Shown here in pieces: positions 48,502 through 56,065 of a stretch of 64,000 nt of DNA (its first letter is position 1; every line of letters begins with the position of its first letter). A program made the position numbers and the translations under genes. This DNA comes from DATDAH01 sp963845425 (GTDB lineage: Bacteria > Actinomycetota > Acidimicrobiia > Acidimicrobiales > DATDAH01). Below the pieces are notes generated by a model that saw only the letters and a program-made list of their open reading frames with translations, was not told the DNA's origin and did no database searches. Location of the stretch: positions 124,001-188,000 of the forward strand of contig CAWJSC010000001.1 of NCBI GenBank assembly GCA_963845425.1, read 5' to 3'.

Positions 48502-48545
48502 CTGGCGCCTGATCCTCTGCCTATGGGCGGCAGATCGGGAGCCAG
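48502..48545. repeat. Imperfect hairpin after the TetR gene
   Basis: CTGGC (48502-48506) pairs with GCCAG (48541-48545), and TCTGCC with GGCAGA inside. It may terminate the TetR transcript from 48363. Its ACTGGCGCC and GAGCCAGAAC edges resemble the hairpins at 3925 and 20951. Confidence 0.4.
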
Positions 48546-48599
48546 AACGGAATCGGGCCACTGCGAGTGAGATTCGGAGTCCAACCAGCGGGTTCGCAT

Positions 48600-48646
48600 G
48601 CCCCCGACGATGGGCGGTCCGAACCCCCGCCCCCGTGGTTGCCTCG
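48600..48646 (+). repeat. Dispersed intergenic repeat, copy 3
   Basis: GCCCCCGACGA, about 9 variable nt, CCGAACCCCCGCCCCCG and GTGGTTGCC match the blocks of copies at 37791 and 55858. It lies in the 294-bp gap between converging genes and overlaps no credible reading frame. Apart from this copy and the hairpin at 48502, that gap is featureless. Confidence 0.55.
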
Positions 48647-48657
48647 TTTCGGTGCGG

Positions 48658-49044
48658 TCAGCGGGGTTGCTGGAGGTAGACGTCGAGGTGGCGGATCTTG
48701 CCGGCGTCGTCGAAGGCGAAGACGGTCAGCGAATTGACGACATTGACCCGGTCGCCCGCGTGGTGCCGCTCCTCGACCTCGTAGTAGACGAGGCCGGCGA
48801 CCTCGGAGATGCGCCGCACCGTCGTTTCGAAGGTGGCGATGGCGCCGGCCCACTGGGTGAGCATGGCGGTGTACTGCTGCCAGTCTTGGACCTCGAGGAA
48901 CGTGCCCACCCGCTCGAAGTCGTCGACGGCGACGAACTCGGCCAGCGGCGCCCAGTCCGCCGGGCTCGCCACGGTCGGCACCAGCTCCTCCATCGTCCGC
49001 ACGTAGTCGAGGACCGTCCTCGTGAGCGGTCCGGGGTCGGTCAT
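48658..49044 (-). CDS. SnoaL-like / NTF2-fold protein
   Basis: A 128-residue NTF2-fold protein. The N-terminal helix DYVRTMEELVPTVASPADWA and the segment RISEVAGLVYYEVEERHH (about 79-96) are followed by the conserved VFAFDDAGKIRHLDVYLQQP C-terminus of limonene-epoxide-hydrolase/SnoaL-like proteins. It is the third such gene in the window (others at 19136 and 40251). ATG 49044 overlaps the stop of the DapB-like gene (ATGA), so it is the last gene of the P450/DapB-like operon. It may hydrolyse an epoxide or isomerise a P450 product, but the catalytic residues cannot be fixed without alignment. Confidence 0.77.
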   Translation of the reverse strand: MTDPGPLTRTVLDYVRTMEELVPTVASPADWAPLAEFVAVDDFERVGTFLEVQDWQQYTAMLTQWAGAIATFETTVRRISEVAGLVYYEVEERHHAGDRVNVVNSLTVFAFDDAGKIRHLDVYLQQPR

Positions 49045-50129
49045 GGGAGGTCCTCTCGTCGGGGGCCACGGGGCAGGATGTGGGGAAGGTCCTCGGTCGT
49101 GAGCATCCCGGGGGGTGCGGCGCACACGTAGGGGATGGCGTTGACGGGCCCGTTGGCGTTGAAGGCGGGCACGTAGGACGCCAGATCGTCGAGCGGGACG
49201 GGGAACGGCATGCTCAGGTCGAAGGGGGCATCGCCGTGGATGCGGATCCGCCAACCCGTCGGCTGCAGGCCCCAGTCGGGGTCCACGTCCATGGCGACGA
49301 AGCCGTACTGCGTGAAGCGGATGCGCTCGACACCGCCCTCGTGGCCGTGGACGACGACGCGTTGGGCCGCCGCGGTGCCCGCCTCGATCACCCCGGCGAC
49401 GATCGTCACGTCGTCCTTCGCGGCGGCCACGCCGCCCTCGGCGGTCCACTCGTCGATCTGGAACCCGGCGAGATCGGCCAGCACGCTGAGCGGGGGCTGG
49501 TACTCGCCGAACAGGTGGTTCTTGCGCCGCTCGGGATCGAACTCCTCGAGCGGCTTCCCGAAGCGCATCTGCTCCATGACCATGTGGGGTGACGGGCGAT
49601 GGGAGAGGTCGCCGAACTCTTCGATCTCGATCCGGTCGACGCGCCGCTGGACCGACAGCAGGGCCATCGGCAGGGTCTCGGTGATGAACCCGGGGTCGCT
49701 CCCGCTGGCCCAGACGGATGCGTCGCCGGCGGCGCAGGCCTCGACGACCCGGGCCCGGTTCTCGTCGCTAAGGCGGACCCCGCGGGCGAACAGGTCGCTG
49801 CACGTCGTGACGACGTTGGTGCCCGACCCCAGGAGCGCGACCACGTCGTCGACCAGCTCGTCCTCGGTGAGGCCGGCCCGGGTCTGGTCCCGGCCGGTGG
49901 CCCGGGGCATGTAGACGACACAGTCCGCCTTCAGCGCGAGGACCGCGTCGCGATCCGTCGTGGCCAGGACGCCCGTCGGGCCCTCGCCGCAGAGCTCGCC
50001 GGCATCGACGCCGTCCTTGGCGGCGTCGTACACGCGGACGCCAACCAGGTCGAGGCTCGGGTGGCGGATGACCTCGCGTAGGGCTCGCAGGCCGGTGTTG
50101 CCGGTTGCCCACTGCACGACGGACGTCAT
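49041..50129 (-). CDS. DapB/diaminopentanoate-dehydrogenase-like NAD(P)-dependent protein
   Basis: A 362-residue protein with a dihydrodipicolinate-reductase-like Rossmann domain. VVQWATGNTGLRALREV (about 4-20) is the nucleotide-binding loop, and GTNVVTTCSDLFA and SGSDPGFITETLP lie in the central and active-site regions. The C-terminal half is a mixed alpha/beta substrate domain. It resembles the Ord-type 2,4-diaminopentanoate dehydrogenase family, but the biosynthetic DapB partners are absent, so a catabolic oxidoreductase function on an unknown substrate is likely. A paralogue lies at 56945. ATG 50129 overlaps the P450 stop (ATGA) and its own stop overlaps the SnoaL-like start. Confidence 0.8.
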   Translation of the reverse strand: MTSVVQWATGNTGLRALREVIRHPSLDLVGVRVYDAAKDGVDAGELCGEGPTGVLATTDRDAVLALKADCVVYMPRATGRDQTRAGLTEDELVDDVVALLGSGTNVVTTCSDLFARGVRLSDENRARVVEACAAGDASVWASGSDPGFITETLPMALLSVQRRVDRIEIEEFGDLSHRPSPHMVMEQMRFGKPLEEFDPERRKNHLFGEYQPPLSVLADLAGFQIDEWTAEGGVAAAKDDVTIVAGVIEAGTAAAQRVVVHGHEGGVERIRFTQYGFVAMDVDPDWGLQPTGWRIRIHGDAPFDLSMPFPVPLDDLASYVPAFNANGPVNAIPYVCAAPPGMLTTEDLPHILPRGPRREDLP

Positions 50130-51325
50130 GAGCCCGTGACCACCGGCATCGCGTCCCAGCCCCGCACCGTGGAGGTCGGCGCCCGACGGGTGTTCGCCTC
50201 GTCGACCTCCCACTCGGGGAAGCGCTTGAGGACCTCGTCCATCGCGACCCGTCCCTCCAGCCGGGCCAGGTTGGACCCGAGGCAGTAGTGGATGCCGTAG
50301 CCGAATGTGAGGTGCTGGCCGATCTCACGGTGGATGTCGAAGCGATCGGGGTCCGGGTACTGGCGGTCGTCCCGGTTCGCCGACCCACTGAGGCAGAGCA
50401 TGGCGCTGCCGGCGGGGACCGTCGTGCCGTGGAGCTCGACGTCACGGGTGACGTAGCGGGCGACGTGCGGGGTGGGCGGCTCGAAGCGGAGCAGCTCCTC
50501 CACGGCGTTCGGGATCAGGGACGGGTCCTCGGCCAGCTCCCGCCGCTGGTCGGGGTGGTCGGCCAGCACCTTGCCCATCCAGCCGATGAGGCGGTTGGTC
50601 GTCTCGTTCCCGGCGCCGGAGAGCACGGCCACGTAGATGAGGACTTCGTCCCGGGTCAGGCGACGGGTCGTGCCCGTCTCGTCCTCGAACTCCTTGAACA
50701 GCAGCTCGCTCATGAGGTCGTCGGAGGGGTTCGCCATCCGCCAGTCGAGGTAGTCGGCGAAGAAGTCGCCCTGCCCGATCTCCATCTCCTCGACGTCCAT
50801 GGGCTGGCCCGCTTCGGTCCGGAGCGACGCGTCGGCCCGGTCCCGGGCCGCCTCCTGGTCGGCCTCGGGGACGCCGAGCAGCATCCCGATGGTGCGCATC
50901 GGCATCTGGGCGCCGAGGTCGGCGACGAAGTCGAAGCCCCCGGCCCCGACCAGCGGATCGAGGGCCCGGGCGCAGAACTCCCGCACCTTCGGTTCCAGGG
51001 CCTCCATCTTCTTGGGGGTGAAGACCCGGGAGAGCAGGCCCCGGTGGGCCGTGTGCTGGGGTGGGTCCTCGAAGATGACGATGCCCGGGGGGAACTCGAT
51101 GTCGGCCTTGATGAACTCCAGCACGGCGCCCTTGGCGGAGCTGAAGGTCTCCCGGTCGACGAGGCCCCGCTGGACGTCGTCGAACCGACTCACGGCGAAG
51201 AAGTCGTGCTCCTCGTTGTGGTAGAGGGGCGCTTCCTCACGCAGCCGGCGGTAGATCGGGTAGGGATCGGCATCGATCTCGAGGTCGTAGGGGTCGTAGG
51301 CGAGGTCGGAGCGGGCCGTGTCCAC
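50126..51325 (-). CDS. Cytochrome P450
   Basis: A 399-residue soluble bacterial P450. The I-helix is GAGNETTNRLIGWMG (about 234-248), the K-helix ExxR is EELLRFEPP, and the heme loop TFGYGIHYCLGSNLARLEG (about 338-356) carries the Cys. IFEDPPQHTAHRGLLSRVF (about 92-110) is the C-helix substrate region. GTG 51325 is chosen so that the operator at 51336-51351 is upstream of the gene rather than inside it. It starts an operon with a DapB-like protein and a SnoaL-like protein, each joined by a 4-nt overlap. It is likely repressed by the TetR at 47809 through the TAGCCG palindrome. Confidence 0.92.
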   Translation of the reverse strand: MDTARSDLAYDPYDLEIDADPYPIYRRLREEAPLYHNEEHDFFAVSRFDDVQRGLVDRETFSSAKGAVLEFIKADIEFPPGIVIFEDPPQHTAHRGLLSRVFTPKKMEALEPKVREFCARALDPLVGAGGFDFVADLGAQMPMRTIGMLLGVPEADQEAARDRADASLRTEAGQPMDVEEMEIGQGDFFADYLDWRMANPSDDLMSELLFKEFEDETGTTRRLTRDEVLIYVAVLSGAGNETTNRLIGWMGKVLADHPDQRRELAEDPSLIPNAVEELLRFEPPTPHVARYVTRDVELHGTTVPAGSAMLCLSGSANRDDRQYPDPDRFDIHREIGQHLTFGYGIHYCLGSNLARLEGRVAMDEVLKRFPEWEVDEANTRRAPTSTVRGWDAMPVVTGS

Positions 51326-51335
51326 GGCGGGCAAA

Positions 51336-51351
51336 CTAGCCGAGCGGCTAG
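51336..51351. promoter_or_regulatory. Palindromic operator CTAGCCG-AG-CGGCTAG
   Basis: The 16-bp element shares the TAGCCG/CGGCTA arms with the palindrome at 47761 and differs only in the central two bases. It lies 10 nt upstream of the P450 start and 12 nt after the stop codon of the upstream crotonase gene. Confidence 0.65.
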
Positions 51352-51363
51352 CAGGGGTTGTGC

Positions 51364-52152
51364 TCAGCGGCCCTTCCACACGGGGTCCCGCTTCTCGATG
51401 AAGGCGGCAGCACCCTCCCGGGCGTCCTCACTGGCGAACACCTTCGCCTGCCACTCCGCCTGCACCGCCGTGACCTCGGCCGGGCCCCGGGTGGCGAGGC
51501 GGACGAGCTGTTTGGTGGCCCGGAGCCCGAGCGGGCCGTTGGCGGCGATGCGCTCGGCGAGGGCCAGGGCGGTCTCGAGCACCTCGGCCGGCGGCACCAC
51601 CCGGTTCACCAGTCCGAGAGCTGCCGCTCGGTCGGCGTCGACGAGGTCGCCGGTCAGGGCCAGCTCCAGGGCGATGGCCAACGGGATGCGCGTGCCCAGG
51701 GCCGTGCCGCCGCCGGCGGCGAACAGCCCCCGCTTCACCTCGGGCAGGCCGAAACGGGCGTCGGTGGAGGCCACCACCAGGTCACAGCCCATGAGGACCT
51801 CGAAGCCCCCGGCGACGGCGGTGGCGTTGGCCGCGCCCACGATCGGCACCGCGATGTCGCCCTCGGTGAATCGGCGGAAGCCGGCCATGCCTTCGGCACT
51901 CGGTTGCATGGCGCCCTCGGCGGCGAAGTCGGCCAGGTCCATCCCGGCACAGAAGGCGCGCTCCCCGGTCCCGGTGATCACGACGCAGGCCACCTCGGGG
52001 TCTGCCTCCGCGTCGACCAGCGCGAGCCCGAGCTGGTCCAGCAACTCGCCGTTCAACGCGTTGCGGGCCGCGGGCCGGTTGAGGCGCAGCACCAGGACGG
52101 CGCCCTGCTGCCCGCGGACGAGGACGGGTTGCTCGGTCATGTCGTCACCCAT
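51364..52152 (-). CDS. Enoyl-CoA hydratase/isomerase family protein
   Basis: A 262-residue crotonase. FCAGMDLADFAA (about 67-78) and NATAVAGGFEVLMGCDL (about 108-124) form the oxyanion hole, and FGLPEVKRGLFAAGGGTA (about 132-149) contains the first active-site Glu (in PEV), while the second is Gly. This pattern fits enoyl-CoA hydratase relatives and carnitinyl-CoA-type isomerases, so the exact reaction is open. ATG 52152 is used; ATG 52140 (MTEQ) is an alternative. It is divergent from the LLM monooxygenase across a promoter with TATACT (minus) and TATAAG (plus). The P450 follows 38 nt downstream under its own operator. Confidence 0.86.
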   Translation of the reverse strand: MGDDMTEQPVLVRGQQGAVLVLRLNRPAARNALNGELLDQLGLALVDAEADPEVACVVITGTGERAFCAGMDLADFAAEGAMQPSAEGMAGFRRFTEGDIAVPIVGAANATAVAGGFEVLMGCDLVVASTDARFGLPEVKRGLFAAGGGTALGTRIPLAIALELALTGDLVDADRAAALGLVNRVVPPAEVLETALALAERIAANGPLGLRATKQLVRLATRGPAEVTAVQAEWQAKVFASEDAREGAAAFIEKRDPVWKGR

Positions 52153-52200
52153 GGTCGCATCCTCGCGCCGCCCCGCTCGGTGGCGGGCACCGGCCCCGGA

Positions 52201-52240
52201 GTATAAGCTCCCTCTGCCTAGACGGAAGTACCGTTCTCAT
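52201..52240. promoter_or_regulatory. Overlapping divergent -10 elements with an inverted repeat
   Basis: The plus strand shows TATAAG (52202-52207) for the LLM gene, and the minus strand TATACT (52206-52201) for the crotonase; they nearly coincide, so the two promoters compete. An inverted repeat ACGG-AAGTA-CCGT (52222-52234) lies beside them. No convincing -35 is present for either direction. Confidence 0.4.
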
Positions 52241-52261
52241 CCCATCATCCTGAAGGGGACC

Positions 52262-53611
52262 ATGACTGACGTACGCCAGATGTCCCTCGTCGGCTTCATG
52301 CAGGCGGGCAACGCCACCGTCTACGCCGGCTCCTGGCGGCATGCCTCCACCGAGCACGGCTTCCTCGACGCCCGCTACTACCAGAAGCTGGGGCGGACGC
52401 TCGAAGAGGGCTGCTTCGACCTGATGTTCTTCGACGACCGCCTCGCCATGCCCGGCATCTACGGCGGGTCGGTGGCCGAGGCGGTGCGGGTGGGGGCCCG
52501 TCCGGTGAAGCTGGACCTCAGCGTCGTGCTGGGGGTGATCGCAGGGGCGACGCGGGCCATCGGCCTCGGGGCGACCTACTCGACGACCTACTACTCGCCG
52601 TTCCACGTGGCCCGCACCTTCGCCACCCTCGACCACCTCACCGACGGCCGGGCGGCGTGGAACGTGGTCACCTCGGTCAACGACAGCGAGGCCCAGAACT
52701 ACGGGTTCACCGAGCACATCGCCCACGACGAGCGCTACGACCGGGCCGACGAGTTCCTCGAGGCCACCACGGGGCTGTGGGACACCTGGGAGGACGACGC
52801 GCTCGTCCTCGACCGCGAGTCCGGCCGCTTCGCCGACCCGGACAAGGTCCACGAGCTGGGCTACGAGGGCACGTGGTACAGCACCCGGGGGCCACTGACG
52901 GTCCCCCGGTCGCCGCAGGGTCGCCCGCTGCTGATGCAGGCGGGCTCCTCGGGCCGCGGTCGGGACTTCGCGGCCCGCTGGGCGGAGCTCATCTTCATGG
53001 GCGACCCCGACATCGACATCGCCCGGGCCCACTACAAGGACCAGAAGGAGCGCATCGCCGCCGAGGGCCGGGATCCTGACACGGTGAGGATGTGCCCGAT
53101 GGCCTACACGGTCGTCGGGGAGTCCCGGGCCCAGGCCGAGGAGCGCGAGCAGCACTTCCTGAACGACCTGGTCGATCCCGTCGCCTCGCTCACCCTGTTG
53201 TCGGAGCTGATGAACCACGACTTCTCGTCCATGGAACTGGACGACCCCATCACCGACGAGCTCGTGGAATCCGTCTCCGGCATCCGGGGTCTGGTGCAGA
53301 ACCTCCGCCAGCACATCGGCGGCAACGTCACCCTCGCCGACCTGGCCGGGCACCGCGCCACCCTGCTCCAGGGGCCCCGCTTCGTCGGTACCGCCCAGGA
53401 CGTGGCCGACCAGATGGAGGAGTGGTTCGGCGGCGTCGCCTGTGACGGTTTCGTCATCGCCGCCACCCACACGCCGGGGGCGTACGAGGACATGACCCGC
53501 CTGGTGGTGCCCGAGCTGCAGCGTCGGGGTCTGTTCCGCGACCGCTACACGGGCACCACCCTGCGCGACCACCTGGGCGCCGCCCGCCCCGAGGTGACCC
53601 CACGTGGTTGA
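52262..53611 (+). CDS. LLM-class flavin monooxygenase (NtaA/SnaA/DszA-type)
   Basis: A 449-residue monooxygenase of the NtaA/SnaA/DszA group in the luciferase-like superfamily. ARYYQKLGRTLEEGCFDLMF (about 39-58), ATYSTTYYSPFHVARTFATL, DHLTDGRAAWNVVTS and the late QAGSSGRGRDFAARWAELIF are all characteristic. These enzymes use reduced FMN from a separate reductase to oxidise aminopolycarboxylates, thiophenes, long alkanes or sulfur compounds. ATG 52262 has GAAGGGGACC just upstream. It precedes the CoA-transferase with an 8-nt overlap, so an acid or its ester may be produced and then activated. No flavin reductase lies adjacent. Confidence 0.87.
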   Translation: MTDVRQMSLVGFMQAGNATVYAGSWRHASTEHGFLDARYYQKLGRTLEEGCFDLMFFDDRLAMPGIYGGSVAEAVRVGARPVKLDLSVVLGVIAGATRAIGLGATYSTTYYSPFHVARTFATLDHLTDGRAAWNVVTSVNDSEAQNYGFTEHIAHDERYDRADEFLEATTGLWDTWEDDALVLDRESGRFADPDKVHELGYEGTWYSTRGPLTVPRSPQGRPLLMQAGSSGRGRDFAARWAELIFMGDPDIDIARAHYKDQKERIAAEGRDPDTVRMCPMAYTVVGESRAQAEEREQHFLNDLVDPVASLTLLSELMNHDFSSMELDDPITDELVESVSGIRGLVQNLRQHIGGNVTLADLAGHRATLLQGPRFVGTAQDVADQMEEWFGGVACDGFVIAATHTPGAYEDMTRLVVPELQRRGLFRDRYTGTTLRDHLGAARPEVTPRG

Positions 53612-54809
53612 CGGCGGGCCCGGCCCCCTCGACGGCGTCCGCGTCGTCGAGTTCGCCACGCTCGCCGCCGGCCCGATGGTCGGCACCGCCCTCGGGGAGT
53701 TCGGAGCCGAGGTGATCAAGGTCGAACAGCCCGGCGCGGGCGACCCGATGCGCACCTGGGGCGACCGCCGCGAGGGCATCGGGCTGGTCTGGAAGAGCGT
53801 GAGCCGCAACAAGCGCTGCGTCACCCTGGACCTGCGCCGGGACGAGGGCCAGGCGCTGTTCCACGAGCTCCTCGCGGTCAGCGACGTCCTCGTCGTCGGC
53901 AACCGGCCGAGCGCCCTCGAGCGGTGGGGCATCGACTACGACTCGGTGCACGCCGCCCACCCCCACGTGGTGATGCTGCACGTGACGGGCTACGGGCGGG
54001 GCGGCCCGAAGAGCGATCGCCCCGGCTTCGGGACCCTGGCCGAGGCCATGTGTGGCTTCGCCCACCTCACCGGCCAGCCCGACGGGCCGCCGACGCTGCC
54101 CCCGTTCATGCTGGCCGACGGGGTGGCGGCCCTGGCCGCCACCTATGCGGTGATGATCGCCCTCTACCACCGCGACGTCCACGGTGCGGGTGGCCAGCTC
54201 GTCGACGTGAACCTGATCGAGCCCCTGGCCCGGCTCATGGAGTCCTCGACGCTGGGCTACGACCAGCTCGGCACCATCGCCGGCCGCGTCGGCAACAGCC
54301 TCCCGGCCAGCGCGCCCCGCAACGCCTACCGCACCGCGGACGACCGGTGGGTGGCCATCTCCAGCGCAGCGCCGAACATCGCGGTCCGCCTGTTCCGCGC
54401 CGTCGACCGTCCGGAGCTGGCCGCGGACCCCGACTACGTCGACCCCGTGCGCCGCCAGGCCCACGCCGCGGAGCTGGACGACCTGGTGGCGGGCTGGGTC
54501 GGTGAGCGGACCTTGGCCGAGGCCATGGCGGTCTTCGAGCAGGCCGAGGTCGCCGCGGCCCCCGTCTACGACGCGCCGCAGCTGCTGGCCGACGAGCACC
54601 TGCAGGCCCGGGGCACGTTCGTGCCCATCGAGGACCCGGACTTCGGCGAGGTCACCGTCCAGGGCCCGGTCGTCGTCCTCAGCGAGACCCCGGGGCGGAT
54701 CGACCACCTCGGCCGGGACCTGGGGGCTGACAACGATGCGGTCTTCGGCGGCCTGCTCGGCCTCGACCGCGACCGTCTCGCCGCCCTCACGGCGGCGGCG
54801 GTGATCTGA
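53604..54809 (+). CDS. CaiB/BaiF family CoA-transferase (class III, variant active site)
   Basis: A 401-residue class III CoA-transferase. RVVEFATLAAGPMVGTALGE and FGAEVIKVEQPGAGDPMR form the N-terminal core, and SDRPGFGTLAEAMCGFAHL (about 134-152) is the block in which formyl- and carnitine-CoA transferases have a catalytic Asp (YD). Here that place reads Phe-Gly-Thr. The variation occurs in some CaiB families, but the CoA-transferase mechanism would need another base, so activity as racemase, lyase or transferase is open. GTG 53604 starts 8 nt before the end of the LLM gene, and a CitE-like lyase gene follows after 23 nt. Confidence 0.85.
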   Translation: MVDGGPGPLDGVRVVEFATLAAGPMVGTALGEFGAEVIKVEQPGAGDPMRTWGDRREGIGLVWKSVSRNKRCVTLDLRRDEGQALFHELLAVSDVLVVGNRPSALERWGIDYDSVHAAHPHVVMLHVTGYGRGGPKSDRPGFGTLAEAMCGFAHLTGQPDGPPTLPPFMLADGVAALAATYAVMIALYHRDVHGAGGQLVDVNLIEPLARLMESSTLGYDQLGTIAGRVGNSLPASAPRNAYRTADDRWVAISSAAPNIAVRLFRAVDRPELAADPDYVDPVRRQAHAAELDDLVAGWVGERTLAEAMAVFEQAEVAAAPVYDAPQLLADEHLQARGTFVPIEDPDFGEVTVQGPVVVLSETPGRIDHLGRDLGADNDAVFGGLLGLDRDRLAALTAAAVI

Positions 54810-54832
54810 CCGCGATCCCCGGAGGCTGACCC

Positions 54833-55753
54833 GTGCCCACACCCCGCGTCCGACGGTCGGAGCTGGCCACGCCGGCCAGCAGCGAGAAGATGTGCGCGAA
54901 GGCGCCCTCATCCGGGGCCGACCTGGTCTTCCTCGACCTGGAGGACGCCTGCGCCCCGTCAGCGAAGGAGGGAGCACGGGCCATTGCCGTGACCGCCCTC
55001 ACCGGCCAGGACTGGGGTCGCACGGTCCGCGCCGTGCGGGTCAACGGCCTCGACACCATCTGGTGCCACGACGACATCATCGAGGTCGTGACCGGCGCCC
55101 GTGACGACCTCGACGTCCTCATCGTCCCCAAGGCCCGGTCGGCCCGGGACGTCTGGTGGGTCGACGTCCTGCTCACCCAGCTGGAGGCCAAGCTCGGTCT
55201 CCAGAAGCGCATCGGCCTGGAGGTCCTGATCGAGGACGCCGAGGGCCTGGCCAACGCGGTGGAGATCGCTCGGGCCAGTGACCGCCTCGAGGCCGTGATC
55301 TTCGGGGCGGGGGACCTGTCGGCCTCCCAGCACGCCCGGGTGGACGGCAACTTCGACCCGGTCAGCGAGTACCCCGGCGACTTCTGGCACTTCGCCCGGG
55401 CCCAGGTCGTCACTGCGGCCCGGGTGGCTGGAATCGACGCCATCGACGCCCCGTACCCCGCCTACCAGGACCCCGACGGCTACCGCCGCTCGGCGACCCA
55501 CGCCAGCCTGCTGGGCTTCGACGGCAAGTGGGCCATCCATCCGTCCCAGATCACGATCGCCAACGAGGTCTTCGCCCCCACCGCCGAGGAGGTCGAGGCC
55601 GCCCGCGCCTCGGTCGAGACCTACCGCGCCGCCGAGGCCGACGGCATCGGCGCCATCGGCCAGGACGGCCGCCTCGTCGACGCCGCCCACATGCGCCTCG
55701 CCGCCAACGTGCTGCACAAGGCCGCCCTCGCGAAGGGCGAGACCCCCGAGTAG
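54833..55753 (+). CDS. HpcH/HpaI aldolase - citrate lyase beta-like (CitE-family) protein
   Basis: A 306-residue CitE/malyl-CoA-lyase-type TIM barrel. ADLVFLDLEDACAP (about 28-41) provides the first acidic ligands, GLEVLIEDAEGLANAVEI (about 126-143) the metal-binding Glu, and IFGAGDLSASQ (about 157-167) the Asp. The family condenses or cleaves malyl-CoA, beta-methylmalyl-CoA or citryl-CoA. Following a CoA-transferase that can activate an acid such as citramalate or malate, the pair could form a two-step acid-to-acetyl-CoA route. That is inference, since no partner such as a citrate lyase alpha is present. GTG 54833 follows GGAGGCTGACCC. Confidence 0.85.
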   Translation: MPTPRVRRSELATPASSEKMCAKAPSSGADLVFLDLEDACAPSAKEGARAIAVTALTGQDWGRTVRAVRVNGLDTIWCHDDIIEVVTGARDDLDVLIVPKARSARDVWWVDVLLTQLEAKLGLQKRIGLEVLIEDAEGLANAVEIARASDRLEAVIFGAGDLSASQHARVDGNFDPVSEYPGDFWHFARAQVVTAARVAGIDAIDAPYPAYQDPDGYRRSATHASLLGFDGKWAIHPSQITIANEVFAPTAEEVEAARASVETYRAAEADGIGAIGQDGRLVDAAHMRLAANVLHKAALAKGETPE

Positions 55754-55857
55754 GTCTGGGCCGTCGGGCGGGACAGACCGGCGGCACTCACGGGAGCCGG
55801 CCGCCACGGCCGACCGGCTGCGGTGCCCTTCAGGTGAGGGGGCTGCGGGGACCGATG

Positions 55858-55906
55858 CCGATGGCAACCACCGGGGCGTGGGGTCGGGCTGCTGGTCGTC
55901 GGGGGC
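55858..55906 (-). repeat. Dispersed intergenic repeat, copy 4 (inverted)
   Basis: The minus strand reads GCCCCCGACGA from 55906, then a variable stretch, CCCGACCCCACGCCCC and GTGGTTGCCATCGG. It has the block order of copies 2 and 3 in the opposite orientation. Confidence 0.55.
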
Positions 55907-55962
55907 ACACGAGCGCGGGCATCGCACGCCGAGTGGTCGATTTCGAGGACTCCGATTGACCT

Positions 55963-56001
55963 CGAGGCAATACCTGTCGGAGTCCGACAGGTATTGCCTC
56001 G
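55963..56001. terminator. Perfect hairpin, 19-bp arms (GAGGCAATA type)
   Basis: CGAGGCAATACCTGTCGGA (55963-55981) and TCCGACAGGTATTGCCTCG (55983-56001) are fully complementary and separated by a single G. Located between converging genes, it is probably a bidirectional terminator or a mobile palindromic unit. The outer GAGGCAATA arm matches the hairpin at 37672. Confidence 0.72.
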
Positions 56002-56065
56002 GGTTCGACAGTGCCCCCTTCGTGGCCATCGGTCGCGGTGGGTCCGGCCCGACGGGCCGAGCCGG

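Larger units (their letters stand above)
55754..56065. other. Gene-free stretch with repeat copy and hairpin
   Basis: About 312 bp between the CitE-like gene and the converging SDR contain no credible gene. They hold a minus-strand copy of the dispersed repeat (55858-55906) and the perfect 19-bp-arm hairpin (55963-56001), probably a shared terminator. Confidence 0.75.
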
